64,000 nucleotides of DNA, taken from Sycon ciliatum (Eukaryota > Porifera > Calcarea > Leucosolenida > Sycettidae). The DNA lies in assembly GCF_964019385.1 (NCBI RefSeq), contig NC_088655.1, positions 23,657,576-23,721,575 on the forward strand. The letters are read 5' to 3'. This document shows positions 40,147 through 51,847 of the stretch, piece by piece; position 1 is the stretch's first letter, and each line of letters starts with the position of its first letter. Both the position numbers and the translations under genes were made by a program. Below the pieces are notes generated by a model. The model was given only the letters and a program-made list of their open reading frames with translations. It had not been told where the DNA came from and ran no database searches.

Positions 40147-40372
40147 GGCACGCTACGGCCACAGTGACAAGGCAAACTCTACCGAGCCTCCAGACGTTCG
40201 GCTGGCCGTCGCCGTCCTTTCCGTCCACCGTCGTCACGGGCAATATCTCGGCCTGCGCTCGGACGATCCGGACACTCCTAATTCCGCTTCCGGACAGCGC
40301 GCACTTCTGCTATTTCCACAGCAGCTCCCGCTAGTGAATCCGACACTCCGTTCACAGTTTACGTTTCGCAAG
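40147..40372. promoter_or_regulatory. Likely promoter region of the Ras-like gene, possibly bidirectional
   Basis: CpG-rich sequence between the Ras-like ATG and a plus-strand ATG at 40,373, with TTCCGCTTCCGG and GCTTCCGGACAG resembling ETS sites. There is no TATA box at a sensible distance on either side. The bidirectional idea rests only on the plus-strand ORF. Confidence 0.35.
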
Positions 40373-40552
40373 ATGGCGAAAAGGCCAGAGGGCCAGGCTG
40401 AAAACCAGTCGGCGGAACGATCCGGTAGAGTATTTCAGTTCCGTCACCCATATGCACACACACAGATGCGCTCGTTTGACCACCGTAACTCAAGACTACT
40501 TGCCTGGAAAATCACACTCGTCGTAGTGTGCCTGCGTAGGCCCGGACCGTAG
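40373..40552 (+). CDS. Possible first exon of a divergent gene
   Basis: Frame MAKRPEGQAENQSAERSGRV continues 60 codons to a stop and contains CGATCCG/GTAGAG, a usable donor. The KR/E-rich N-terminus looks protein-like but is short. Confidence 0.25.
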   Translation: MAKRPEGQAENQSAERSGRVFQFRHPYAHTQMRSFDHRNSRLLAWKITLVVVCLRRPGP

Positions 40553-41814
40553 TGTGGCGTGGGTGTAGATCTACGACCGCAGCATAGAGCACTCCAAAAT
40601 GCGGTGGAGGGTCCTGAAAACTGCACTTCGATTCGATAGGCTATGAATCAGTATGATGACTTTGACTGGCTGTGCAGTCAGTACAGACTCAGGCTTTGCA
40701 GCGCAAACTAAAAATTGTAAAAAGTTCACTTTCTACACGTTGTAGATCTACACAATCATCATTGTTGCCTGTTGCCTGTTGAGTGTTGGTGATGCTTGCA
40801 TGCATGCTCTGGACGCTTATTAGTAGCGACATCATTCAGCAGTTCGATACCAAGTCTTCGGAGTCCGGGATGTCGAAAGAGATGTCTCCCAGGTCAACTC
40901 ATAGAAGGCATGGCAGGCAGTCTTCACGGGGGTCGAACAGTGGAGTGCCAGTGCACGGTCTCATGGCATGCGCTCACTCAGGCTCAGAGCTTTTTGCTCA
41001 ATCAGGAGGATCACTCACAAGTAACAACATATCCATGTACACACTTGCAGCTGCACTTCTTCACACTAATTACATTATATTTTTCCAGCACCGAGCCACC
41101 GGCGGCAGGAACGCTCCGCATAACAACAACCCCTGCTGAGCAGAAGAGTGTGGAGACCGGCTTTGGCGTTCCATCCGATCCTCTAATCCGGCTTAATCCC
41201 CTACACAGGCTACAGACTTCCCATAAGAATGCAAGCACGTGGTATCAGCACTGCTAGAGAAACCATTACATGAAGTACACTGTACTGAGAACTACATGTA
41301 TAATGTAGTGTCTCCGCTATATCTAATCTGGTAGATGCTCGTGTGCACTTGAGCAGGCCATGAGGGCAAGACTGCGTACTACTTACCAAATTAAAATTAA
41401 TCATAAGTTTTGGATTTCTTTTCTCCTTTGCTTTGCTGTGCACCTTTTTCACGTTCGTGTGCTGTCCAATAAAGGGTTTTGACTAATAATACTTCTGTAA
41501 GTTAAAGGGGAAGTGCATCGATTTTTCAAGTAGGGCTCAGATGAAAGACAATTGGATATCGGTTCCGATGGTATATCTCTCGCTTGCGTCCGGCAAGGGA
41601 AACTTGCCATATCGCCGATTTCCTGATCCCGTTTCCATGGCGACTGCAGGTGATGACGCACATTCTGCTTAGATCCGTGAGAGAGAAGGTCGATCACTGC
41701 AGAATTGTGTCATTTTCAGTTGTCTTCTTGTATTCACGAAGTGAAAGAAGTACTGTGTTCAATGCTGTTAGTGCCGTGAACTGTTTATTAGTAGTCCTAT
41801 CCGTTGTGTACTGG

Positions 41815-42022
41815 GACGTGACACCGACAGGGGAAAGCTGGAGTGCGGAGACGTTAGCTGGCAAGCGAAAATCGTGACGAACCAAGTGCTGAAATCTTGG
41901 TTGGGACAAATCAAACGTTCAGCATTTACCTCAACCAAGGACCATGCCGTTTGCTCTTTCCACTTCCTGAAGATGGATGCGCTACCTGCTGGAGACTCTC
42001 CTATCTCTCATAACATCTTCTG
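41815..42022 (+). pseudogene. THAP-like fragment, left arm
   Basis: Reading plus from CGTGACACCGACAGG the frame gives KLECGDVSWQAKIVTNQVLK, then SWLGQIKRSAFTSTKDH and AVCSFHF, ending at TGA (42,020-42,022). W-x3-IKR-x2-F and the CSxHF end match the second half of THAP zinc fingers. The expected N-terminal CxxxC is not clear, so the domain may be split by an intron or damaged. Confidence 0.45.
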
Positions 42023-42749
42023 AAGCTAGGTGAGACGACGAGTAGCGGAGATTAGCGAACGAAATAATGTCGTATGTTTTGAAATTTTGCTGCTCAGGAG
42101 AGATGGCATTATATGAACTTAGTCCATGTGAACTCAATCAGCCCATGAACTAACCCATGAACAAATGCTTTCCTTGCAGACGTGCATGTGTCTATCCAAT
42201 CTACACGTAGAGATCATTCCATGCCCTCAGTGAATGGCCTATTTATATATTATTTGTCCATACACTTCATCTGCATGTTGTCTCTATGGAGAAGGGTATT
42301 GTTCATTTCATATGAAGAAGTTCGGGCAATAGATGCTTTCCTCTGGTACAATTCTGTTGACCTGATGTTCTTTCTAGCTTCATGGGTAGCTTAGGTGAGG
42401 TACCATCACCATCATGTTTACATGAGGGTCAAACACTGCACCGTTCTTTGTTGTGACATGACGCAAGTTATTGTAAGTGCTCGCAGACTCCATACATTCC
42501 AGCAACACCTAGCATGGTTTTCCGTCAACGTTGTGGGTGAACAAATTCCTGTCCAACATATTTTATACAGACATGCCAGCACACACCATGCACCATACAC
42601 ACACTTGCCCTGCCCTGTCGAGTCACAGCCACGTGGGCCCGGAGGGGCATTGGAGAGAGAATGGGAGAACGCCGCCCGATGGCGCCCGGGACACAAAAAC
42701 AAGAGTTTGTCTGGCTACGTAGGGAGCAACACACATAAATACACCACAC

Positions 42750-42750
42750 T

Positions 42751-42782
<32 letters not shown>

Positions 42783-43080
42783 GAGTTCGGGTCATCTGCC
42801 ACGAGACTAACGTACGGCCGGGGAGAGCTTCAGCAGCGGTGTCTATTCCTGCCCTGGACCGAACGGAAGCAGCGGTCGCGGGACACACAGTATTCGCCAC
42901 AACACGGCCCCACTGTCGTTGGGGGCTGAGCCACACACTTGTGACGGGCAAGAACGCCACAGCGATCACACTGGCATGCTCCACGCTGCTCCTGCACACA
43001 CTCTCTCTCTCTCTCACACACACACACACTCACACACACGCACACACACACACACACACACGCACACACACACACACATG
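42750..43080. repeat. (CA)n and (CT)n microsatellites in the transposon centre
   Basis: CA runs at about 42,749-42,776 and 43,016-43,080 with CT before the second. Confidence 0.9.
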
Positions 43081-43444
43081 CGCACATACTGCAAGAAAGA
43101 AAGAGAGCATGAGTGTCAGATTCTTGCATAGGAAGTGTTTATCAGCACACACTTATACATGCACATGCAGGCACTCAACGACCAACTATGCACCATGCCG
43201 TATGTTCGTCAAACATAAGATTGCAATACCAAAGAACAACATAAGCAAGATCACATACTTCGTTCTCCTCCAAGTGTGTCCTCCCCAGCCATTTCCCTAG
43301 GCGGAATGTAGCCTACGAAATGGTTTCTCTAGACTAGGAGAAGATGCTTGGTATTCGCCATCTCTCCTGAGAAATGTTCAGCAAAAATTTCAAAACATAC
43401 CGACATTATTTCGTTCGCTGATCTCCGCTACTCGTCGTCTCACC

Positions 43445-43655
43445 TGGCTTCAGAAGATGTTACGAGAGATAGGAGAGTCTCCAGCAGGCAGCGCATCCAT
43501 CTTCAGGAAGTGGAAAGAGCAAACGGCATGGTCCTTGGTTGAGGTAAATGCTGAACGTTTGATTTGTCCCAACCAAGATTTCAGCACTTGGTTCGTCACG
43601 ATTTTCGCTTGCCAGCTAACGTCTCCGCACTCCAGCTTTCCCCTGTCGGTGTCAC
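43445..43655 (-). pseudogene. THAP-like fragment, right arm
   Basis: Mirror copy of the left-arm fragment in the inverted repeat, nearly identical. Having the domain in both arms points to origin by inverted duplication of one end. Confidence 0.4.
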
Positions 43656-44412
43656 GTCCCAGTACACAACGGATAGGACTACTAATAAACAGTTCACGGC
43701 ACTAACAGCATTGAACACAGTACTTCTTTCACTTCGTGAATACAAGAAGACAACTGAAAATGACACAATTCTGCAGTGATCGACCTTCTCTCTCACGGAT
43801 CTAAGCAGAATGTGCGTCATCACCTGCAGTCGCCATGGAAACGGGATCAGGAAATCGGCGATATGGCAAGTTTCCCTTGCCGGACGCAAGCGAGAGATAT
43901 ACCATCGGAACCGATATCCAATTGTCTTTCATCTGAGCCCTACTTGAAAAATCGATGCACTTCCCCTTTAATGATAATGCAGTGCTGCCAAATCGTCCAA
44001 TTGTACATGTACACGTACATGTACATGTATCAGACACTGTACGAAAAGTCACCCCCTGTCACTGTGGCAAAGACGATCGGATCCGAAAACCCTTTCCTGA
44101 TTTCGTTCACCGGGCGTTTGGAAGCAGTGCGAATTTGGCCCATGATGTATTGATGTTGGTGAAACGACGTTACGTGCATAGCCAGCACTGTGTACAATGT
44201 ACAAGTACATGTAATTTTCTTCTTACACTTACATGTACATGACTGTACAATAAGTGTTCTCTACAGAGGGGCGAGTGGTACCATTTGGCCTTTCACTAAT
44301 AATACCCCGCTTGGTCGTCATGATCCATTGTTCATTGCCTCCCTGGGATAATTTCCATTTACATTGTAGTTGTTTTTTTGACTAGTATCAATTCTATCAC
44401 ACTTATCAATCT

Positions 44413-44452
44413 TCCTTATTGGCGTCACGCCATCGTTGAATGAAAGAATAAC
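44413..44452 (+). mobile_element. Retroposon 3' tail stem-loop, copy 5
   Basis: CCTTATTGGCGTCACGCCA hairpin then TCGTTGAATGAAAGAATAAC. The upstream CTATCACACTTATCAATC is shared with copy 3. Confidence 0.65.
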
Positions 44453-44634
44453 ATACTATACCCCTCCATGCGCTCCTCAGCCCACGGTAGCCACTGCATT
44501 GTAGGTGTTCGTTGGGTAAAATGTGCACTGAAGACGAGTCTGAAGAACGGGAGATCGAGCGACTGTCGAATCCAGTTTCCGTCACTTCCGGCGATTAGTA
44601 TAATGCTAGCTTGCGCGTTGTGGTTGCACCTCTG

Positions 44635-44880
44635 TCAGCACTCATAAAGACTCCAAAGAGTGTTGTACCTTCTACCCTCCCTACCCTTGGGGCTGCTCAG
44701 GCTGCACACACGGCCTACATGTACTGTACATAAGTCATTGCCGCACATAAACACTCTTGACGTGTACAATGCAGTAGTTGTGGTCTTGAGCTGGATCAGC
44801 TGGTGAAACAGCACTTTGTACCACATGAACGCCGAGTCTGGGGCCACAAACCGCTTGTCCAAGGCGTCACGTCGACTCAT
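44635..44880 (-). CDS. Unrecognised 81-codon ORF
   Basis: Starts MSRRDALDKRFVAPDSAFMW and YKVLFHQLIQLKTTTTALY looks protein-like. An upstream CpG-rich stretch is present, but there is no family match; it could be a first exon or chance. Confidence 0.2.
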   Translation of the reverse strand: MSRRDALDKRFVAPDSAFMWYKVLFHQLIQLKTTTTALYTSRVFMCGNDLCTVHVGRVCSLSSPKGREGRRYNTLWSLYEC

Positions 44881-44899
44881 GGCACTTCACACCCTGAGA

Positions 44900-45500
44900 A
44901 CAAGTCCCTTGGTAACACACGTATTCGTCGTTTAGTTCACGATGTAGTGAGTATGAAGTAACTCTCATCGCCTCAAGCCCAATCGGTGTGCACGTAGAAC
45001 ACTAGAATCGACAACCCACGAACGTACACACAGAATCGCAGACATGGTTGTTACGTTTGTAGCTGCGATGAAAGCTTGATCTTGAAGGACACTCAAGAGG
45101 TGACTACAGTTTCACTTGAACCTCGTTCTGAACACTACTCTGATGGACTGGTATGAAAATGCCCCTGATGAATACAGGTGCATGGCGAGGAAGGAACACT
45201 CACATTTTACTTGTATCTCCACAGCAGTCAGGCTGTTTTATACATGTACTTCGGAAGTAGAAACGAGAGATCGCTTTACACACAGATCCACACAAACCAT
45301 AGCAGTTAGCTACAGTATTTGGGAAAATGTAGTCAGGTTGCTGTCTGATGATGGGTAAAACAGTGAAAAAAGTCACAGCTACAGCAGAAACGGATTCCTT
45401 TATCAAGTTTGTGTAGCAGTAACATCAAGGGAAGATCAAGTAGTATTATAGGCTAGGATAACTGTGGAGAATGACACATTGTACATGTACATGTACATGT
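44900..45500. other. No gene recognised
   Basis: An 80-codon plus frame at 45,116-45,358 has no recognisable pattern. Ends in a (TGTACA)n run before the hairpin at 45,508. Confidence 0.4.
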
Positions 45501-45507
45501 ACATTGA

Positions 45508-45616
45508 TACTACAGTGCTGGCAACTGAAATCCGACCCCTGAGCGGTGGGTTCACATTCTTTGCGATGTGAGCGCACCGCTCAGGGGGTCGGATTTCAGT
45601 TGCCAGCACTGTAGTA
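45508..45616. mobile_element. Mini-foldback hairpin, copy 2
   Basis: Outer arms GCTGGCAACTGAAATCCGAC and GTCGGATTTCAGTTGCCAGC; inner arms CCTGAGCGGTG and GCACCGCTCAGG around a 30-nt loop. Confidence 0.9.
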
Positions 45617-45939
45617 CAGTACTAGCCTGAAGACCGGTGTATCTCTCACATGAGCCTTTAATTGCTACGCAGAACAGGGTGACGAACACTGACGATGAAT
45701 GGCATGACGCTCAAACAAACAAGGCCGGTGACGTGAGAGTGCTGGTGCCGTCCTTGTGAGCTCTCTTTCAATCTCTTTCTCTCTCTCATCCCTCCCTCCG
45801 GCCTCGCTCTCTCATCCCGCCCACTGGCCTCTCTCACACTCTTTCACTCACTCTCTCTCTCCCTCATCCTCCAACTGAAAGAACAAACAGCGAAACGGTT
45901 ACTCTCTGCCAAGACCATCCATAGGCTAGTTACTCGGAC

Positions 45940-46103
45940 TAGGCCTTTGCGGATAATGTCGCAGAAACATTGGCAGAATTCGGTACTTTTTCTGGTAAGT
46001 TTCATGCATGTTTGGTATGTGGATAAAGAAATGGAGCAGAATTCGAGGAATTGCCCGCCATAAGGTTTGTATGGTTCTGCCAATTTCCCTGCTTTTCGAG
46101 ACT
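45940..46103. mobile_element. GCGGATAATG element, copy 6
   Basis: GCCTTTGCGGATAATGTCGC, AATTCGGTACTTTTTCTGGT, GCCCGCCATAAGGTTTGTAT, TGCTTTTCGAG; the right end is truncated. Confidence 0.75.
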
Positions 46104-46328
46104 GGCATGTTCCCGTACTTCAGTAGCACCCTGTCATGTTTGTGTTTTTTTTCTTCATTTTTTTATACAAAGACCACTTAAATGCCAAACATGAGATGCA
46201 GCTAGGGGAAGCACGCACAACCTGAATCGTGGCAGTGGTGCATGGTGAGGTTTAGAGAGCGCTCCGCCGACCTAGGGTCTCGACTTCATGGCCACCTAGA
46301 CGCACCAAGAGTGGGTGGGGGAGGGAGA

Positions 46329-46457
<129 letters not shown>

Positions 46458-46989
46458 TGGGGGAGCATTGTAACGTTATTCGCATTATGCTTTGGTTTGG
46501 AGGTATCCGGCCCCATACCGTGTGATCAATGGTGTTGAGTTTTCGTTACACAATGGTCATGTACATGTACACAAAGTACACGCGTATTTCAAGTACATGA
46601 AGTAGTTCATGTACGATGACCGTGGTCGCACGTCCGCGGATCGGCTAGGCCACAAGCCACATGATTCTTGTATGGGGAAGTTGCGGTCACCGTGGTCACG
46701 CTCACACCGTCACACAGTCACACCAAGGCCACTGCTAGCTGTGCATGTGGAATAAAGCTGAGCCAAGTACATGTACATGTACATGCACACGTAGATCTAC
46801 GTGTTTTCATTTTTCAAGCCTCTTTCAGCGGAGCGAGAATGGTGCTGTGAATCGAGTGTGATGCTCACTATGCACGTGATAAGAATCGAGTGTGAAATGC
46901 TGACCATACATGTACATGTACATGACTGTACAATCAGTCATTGTTCTTACAGGTACACCAGCCCTTGGGCTTGGAGGATAAAATGCTCC

Positions 46990-47215
46990 AAACAATGAAA
47001 CATTGGCAGATTACATTCGAAAATCAGTGCTATTGGCAGAACCACACAAACCTTACGACAGGCACTTCCTCGAATTCCGCTCCATTTCTTTATCCACAAT
47101 CATACATGTACATGTACATGTAACAAACATGCACGAAACATACATGTACCAGAAAAGCCTGAGTTCGAATACCAATATTCTGCCAATCTTTCTGCCGGTA
47201 TTATCCGCCAAAGGC
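46990..47215. mobile_element. GCGGATAATG element, copy 7 (reverse, diverged)
   Basis: ATTGGCAGAACCACACAAAC, CTCGAATTCCGCTCCATTTC, CATGCACGAAACATAC and GCCGGTATTATCCGCC. ACATGT-type insertions lengthen it. Confidence 0.65.
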
Positions 47216-47589
47216 AAAGGCTACTTCGAAAGGGCACTCGGACAGGATCACCCAACCACGTGTGTGACTCTCAAACACAAGCCAATCACTTCGCAGCACT
47301 GACAGCAGCTAGTTACTAGGCTCCTCGCACAAGGATGACTGTGGGGCAAAAACAAACGACGTACATGTACATGTACTAGTGCCAGCAGTAGCGATAAAGG
47401 TGGCGGCGATAAAGGTGGTTTGGCAGGCGTGGCGTGTCACGCACTTCAAACTGACGTTGTTTTTAGGATCATGGCTGACGCGCCTGCCCAGCTGAACCTT
47501 TCTATTCAGCGCAGCTGAGAGCCAGCCTGTGGCGGAGTGTGCACGATGGAGGTGTTCTCAGCTTTTGCGGATACATGTACATGTACATG

Positions 47590-47810
47590 TAGCCCTGGCC
47601 TTGGCGGATAATGCCGGCAGAAAATCGGCATGGTACTCTTTCTGGTGTACGAGTATTTCACGCATGTTTGATACAATGTACATGTACATGTATGTGGAAT
47701 CGTGCATAAAGAAATGGAGCAGAATTCAAGGAGGTACCGGCCGTAAGGTTGGAATGATTCTGCCAATTAACGGCTTTTTGAAGAGAATCTGCCAATGTTT
47801 CGAGCATTAT
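47590..47810. mobile_element. GCGGATAATG element, copy 8
   Basis: CCTTGGCGGATAATGCCGGC, ACGCATGTTTGATACAATG, AAAGAAATGGAGCAGAATTC and GAGAATCTGCCAATG; also interrupted by ACATGT runs. Confidence 0.65.
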
Positions 47811-47920
47811 ACTTCGAAGTACATTTACACATGTACATGTACATGGCTACACCACTAATGAAAATCAAAATTGGGAGAAACGTGGACAGTTGGTAGACGG
47901 TCTTGAGAGGCGGAGAATGA

Positions 47921-47974
47921 GATGTACAATACAGTCATGTACATGTACATGTACATGACTGTATTGTACATGTA
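47921..47974. repeat. Long perfect ACATGT-cored palindrome
   Basis: GTACAATACAGTCATGTACA and TGTACATGACTGTATTGTAC mirror each other around a (TGTACA) core. Confidence 0.9.
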
Positions 47975-48037
47975 GTGACGAGGGAGGAAAGATGCTAACG
48001 TGTTAGTGAGGCGCTGGTCTACGTGTACTTGCACATG

Positions 48038-48120
48038 TACAGCGCTGGCAACTGAAATCCGACCCCCTTGCCGGCGCGCCGCACCGGCAAGGGGGTCGGA
48101 TTTCAGTTGCCAGCACTGTT
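48038..48120. mobile_element. Mini-foldback hairpin, copy 3
   Basis: Outer arms CTGGCAACTGAAATCCGACC and GGTCGGATTTCAGTTGCCAG; inner arms CCTTGCCGGCG and GCACCGGCAAGG. Confidence 0.9.
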
Positions 48121-48212
48121 TATACATGTAGGTATACCGGTACATGTATAGATCTTCATGGGGCGTAGGTGCCTGTTTGCCAGCTCAGGTGCAGCAGATA
48201 CATGTACATGTA

Positions 48213-48407
48213 CAGTCAACTTCGCTTATAACGACACTCTGCGGGGCATCAGAAAAGTGTCCTAATTCGCGAAGTGTCGTTATACCCGAAGTCTCATTAT
48301 CACCGGTATGTGTCACAGTTGGAAGGGACTTTGCTCTGGGCATGGAAATTCTGTCGTTATTCGCGATTTGTCGTTATATCCGCAGTTGTTATTAGCCAAG
48401 TTGACTG
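48213..48407. mobile_element. ACTTCGCTTATAACGACA element, copy 2
   Basis: CAGTCAACTTCGCTTATAAC and AGTTGTTATTAGCCAAGTTG ACTG form inverted ends; orientation is opposite to the copy at 38,618. Confidence 0.8.
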
Positions 48408-48711
48408 TACATGTGGCACTTTCCTTGAAGGACTGGCGGCTGTCTGAGTTGCAGCCCTGCTGGTAAGATGGTCGCTGGTACACCAATCTCACAAGGGAAT
48501 AATGGCAGACTGGGTAAGAAGTGCTAAGAAACCCGGCATCCTTCATCACGTCTATTATGACTGTCCAACCGTCCGGCTTTGAGCAGGAGGAGTCCTGCTT
48601 TGGACCAAAACATTTTTATACATTTACATGGGAGACAATTGCTTTTATACATTCCATATACATGTACATGTACACCTGTACATGTACACCTGTACATGTA
48701 CATAGGGACCG

Positions 48712-48882
48712 GCGGATTCTGCTCGGAAAGCAGTGAAATTTGCAGAACCATACAAACCTTATGGCGGGCAGATCCTCGAATTCTGCTCCATTTCTTTATC
48801 CACATACACCAAACATGCATGAAACTTACCAGAAAAAGTACCGAATTCTGCCAATTTTTTCCGCCGGCAGAATCCGCTGGAC
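48712..48882. mobile_element. GCGGATAATG element, copy 9 (reverse)
   Basis: CCGGCGGATTCTGCTCGGAA, GCAGAACCATACAAACCTTA, AAACATGCATGAAACTTACC and CGGCAGAATCCGCTGGAC. Confidence 0.75.
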
Positions 48883-48889
48883 TACCCTA

Positions 48890-50190
48890 CATGTACATGA
48901 TTGTACATGTACAATCATGTACATGTAGGTGTCCTGCTTTGGAAGGTGGCAAGGGTGGACAGGCTGCATGTTTGTTACGGCTCAGTGCTTTGACCTACGA
49001 TCGCAAAGACATGGCAAGATGCGGAAGTGGAACCCAACTGTCAACTGGTTTCTGAGTAGGCTTTGAAGCCATGAAGGCGTAAGAATCAGGCTTCGACTTT
49101 TTCATCAGAAAATCGACACAATGACCCGTGCTACTGTCTCAAGCAATGCTACAGAGTTGCCTAGCAAGCTAGGAGAGCTCCAGAGATATTATTCAACGGC
49201 GAAGTGATTGCTACTTCAAGTTGTACTTGTAATAATATTGGTGCAGTAGGGCATTCAACAAATATTTCATGGCTCGCGTGAGACACAGTTTAAACTGCGT
49301 TTTCCGCATCAACAGGAACGCCATCCGGTGCACCACGGTCTAGGGGCCATCAGCATGCCTTAGTGCGTATTGTCCGACTTGAGACTCCACAACACAGCCA
49401 CATGGCCAAAAGAGGATTCGTCACCTGGGCACAAACTCAGAAAGTGATGAAACACATTGATAAGTGTGACTTCAACCATTGATGAGTACTGAGCGAACAC
49501 GTGTTCCTCATCGGCTGCAAGCACCTGTACCAGTGTACAGCGCATCCATCACCTCTGACACCAGTTCACCGTTTGATCGCATTTCACCAGTGCTTTTCCC
49601 TGCTGGTGGCGCACACAGATGTATCGCGTGTACCTCGTCTCGATTCCCGAATTTGGCCCTTCGGGTCCACCATTGAAGCACGAAATTTGATCATGACAAC
49701 GTACTTGGCACTTGGCAGACGAGAAACTGTGTTTGTATTCGCCCCCAGCTGTTAGCAGGCTGGACTATATCATTTGTCACACTGAGGGTCTCATTAGCCT
49801 GCGTGCACAAGTACTACAGTAGTAAGTCTGGCAGCAGTCTCGTGCAGCCACTGTACTACAAATACTGGTACATGTACAGGTACGGAGACCCCCTCGACAG
49901 GCCTTCCACTTCCAGCCTCTGGGGAATCCAGAAATAACTTTCAAATATTTAAGTAAAGAGTTACAAATTACAGAATTACAAAAACCTCTGCGCATACTTT
50001 CAAAGAGGTGAGTGCGATCACGTGACAGCCAACATCCACATGTACATGATTGAAATACAACTGTTGATGTACACAGTTGATGTACTGTGTTGCTGAATGA
50101 AATTAATGCGATCGAGGGAGGCAGCTCTGCGCCCTGGACAAGTTCACTTCCCAGTGTTCACAGGTCTAGGGCTGCACAACAACTGGCGGG
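48890..50190. other. No gene recognised
   Basis: Contains a diverged copy of the dispersed stem-loop repeat near 49,270-49,340 (GCGTGAGAC, TTTTCCGCATCAACAGGAAC, GCCATCC) and ACATGT runs. Open frames lack recognisable patterns. Confidence 0.4.
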
Positions 50191-50195
50191 TGTTT

Positions 50196-50230
50196 GACTC
50201 AAGGGGTCGGATTTCATTGATCAGCACTGG
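50196..50230. mobile_element. Half of a mini-foldback hairpin
   Basis: AGGGGTCGGATTTCATTGAT CAGCACTG resembles one arm of the hairpins at 29,637, 45,508 and 48,038; the other arm is not found. Confidence 0.5.
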
Positions 50231-50492
50231 GTCTGCACACCAAAACCATGCATAGCGGCCTTTTTGGGTCCAACTCAGTCGACTCAATCCATCCGGGGCT
50301 CCCTTGTATAAGGTACACTCCATGGGTGCCATGATGTTCTATTGTCCGCATGCCACGTAGACGTCCCACTCAAATGCAGTTGCATTTTTAAAGATCCGAT
50401 CTGTGTTAGTATTTATACCGGTACATGTACATGTGTACAACCATGTACAATGTAATCTTCTTCCGCAATGACATGGTCAAGCAAACCTTAAT

Positions 50493-50658
50493 ACAGTGAA
50501 ACCTGTGTAAGACGACCGCTCAAGGGACCTTCAAAACGTGGTCTCTGTTACCAGGTGTCTCCTTATCCAGGGTCGTTTGACTGGAAATAGCATTCCTTGG
50601 TGCTGGTTTCAGTGGTCTTCTAGGACAGGTGATCGCCTTGACAGGTAGGTTTTCACTG
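50493..50658. mobile_element. CAGTAAAACCTGTC element, copy 3 (reverse)
   Basis: CAGTGAAACCTGTGTAAGAC, GGGACCTTCAAAACGTGGTC, GTCGTTTGACTGGAAATAGC and a diverged right end GGTTTTCACTG. Confidence 0.8.
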
Positions 50659-50689
50659 TACAGTAGTGATGTACAATGAACAACATTAC

Positions 50690-50755
50690 ATCATGACATC
50701 ATTACATCATTACATCATGACATCATTACATCATTACATCATTACATGTTAACAT
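50690..50755. repeat. (CATCATTA)n-type microsatellite
   Basis: CATCATTA and CATCATGA units repeat over about 60 bp. Confidence 0.9.
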
Positions 50756-50796
50756 GTAGTGTGGCTAGTGGGGGCGTCTGATAGCGCTGGGATACC

Positions 50797-51560
50797 GTGG
50801 AGGAAGAGTGTAGAGCACAGGGTAACAGTAGAACAAGGTTAGTTGTGTTGCAACTTGGGGCTTCGTGCTCAGTTGCAATCATCTGTGATGGCCACGGAGG
50901 CATTGAGCGTGAAACTCAGAGACACAACAACCTAACTGACCTTGCTCTACTATTGAAACAAGAACTAAATCTGGTCCATTGCGAAGTAGAAGGCTTGAGC
51001 TGGCGGCAAAAGCAAAGGCGAAGGCCCAACTGTGCAGTGAGTGCAGACGTGCAGAACTCATATCACTACTATGAGCTCTGGGGTTGTACGTGCAATAGCC
51101 AGCAAGACAAGTGCTGACACGCACGGTGTGTGTAAGAATAACAAAAACTCACGAAAAAAATCACGAAATCTATGGAAATACTAACAGCATGTTTGGCTAC
51201 TGAGGAATGGTGTATGCAGTGGTAGAGGAAAGGTTTGTGCAGCGGTATGGCATGTCGGGGAGTATTCCGTTGGAGAAATGTCTCGTGAGTGCCAGCTGAG
51301 CGACACTAGCATGGTAGTGTAAATGCATACGGAAACAGTCTCTAAAAAATACGGTCAACGGTCCGGACGCAAATCACACAGCCACATACAGCACAGCCAG
51401 GCTCAGCAGAAGGCCGTAGAACGCTGCAGGAGATGTGGCAGCAGCGGCACCCCCTGCATCAGTCGCACCAGGCTTTCCATCTTCTCGAACTACAGGCACA
51501 AGACAAATATGTAAAAGAGGGTGGTTAACCACCGAGTGATAAATTAATTTTTCCCAAAAA
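50797..51560. other. No gene recognised
   Basis: A 106-codon plus frame (50,797-51,117) overlaps an 81-codon minus frame; neither shows a family pattern. Confidence 0.35.
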
Positions 51561-51658
51561 TCAGTCCCCTAAGGGGCCATCCGTAAATACCGATATTTAT
51601 TTAGAAACGAAAACTGGTCATTTCTCTTCAACCCCCTGCCCCCCCCCCCCCCCCCCCC

Positions 51659-51790
51659 GTGACAGCTGGACCGTGACGATCACACCTTCCATTGGGTGCT
51701 ATCTTCACACTGCCTTGTTAGGTGTGGGTATTGTCCATAGGTAGCACTTGCATACCATACCATATGTCATACCTGCGCTTATGCTGCCTG
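51659..51790 (+). mobile_element. 5' LTR fragment of a Gypsy-type retrotransposon
   Basis: GACAGCTGGACCGTGACGAT, CACACTGCCTTGTTAGGTGT and GTAGCACTTGCATACCATAC match the 3' LTR at 53,121-53,359. Homology stops after CTGCCTG at about 51,790; a GT microsatellite follows. Confidence 0.75.
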
Positions 51791-51847
51791 TCCATCGATA
51801 ATGTGTGGTGTGTGTGTGTGTGTGTGTGTATGTGAGGAAACACAACG

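Larger units (their letters stand above)
41506..43967. mobile_element. Long foldback DNA transposon, TTAA-flanked, Kolobok-like
   Basis: Arms 41,506 to about 42,107 and about 43,360 to 43,967 are inverted copies over some 600 bp with few differences. The termini AGGGGAAGTGCATCGATTTT and the mirrored CGATGCACTTCCCCT are flanked on both sides by TTAA, the target duplication of Kolobok and piggyBac elements. Each arm carries a THAP-like fragment, a domain reported for Kolobok transposases. The roughly 1.25-kb centre has CA microsatellites and no recognisable transposase. Confidence 0.75.

Noticed and set aside
41584-41909. Long plus and minus frames in the inverted repeat (also 43,564-43,889)
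   Set aside because: The same frames appear mirrored in the other arm because of the palindrome; only the frame ending CSFHF has a family-like pattern.
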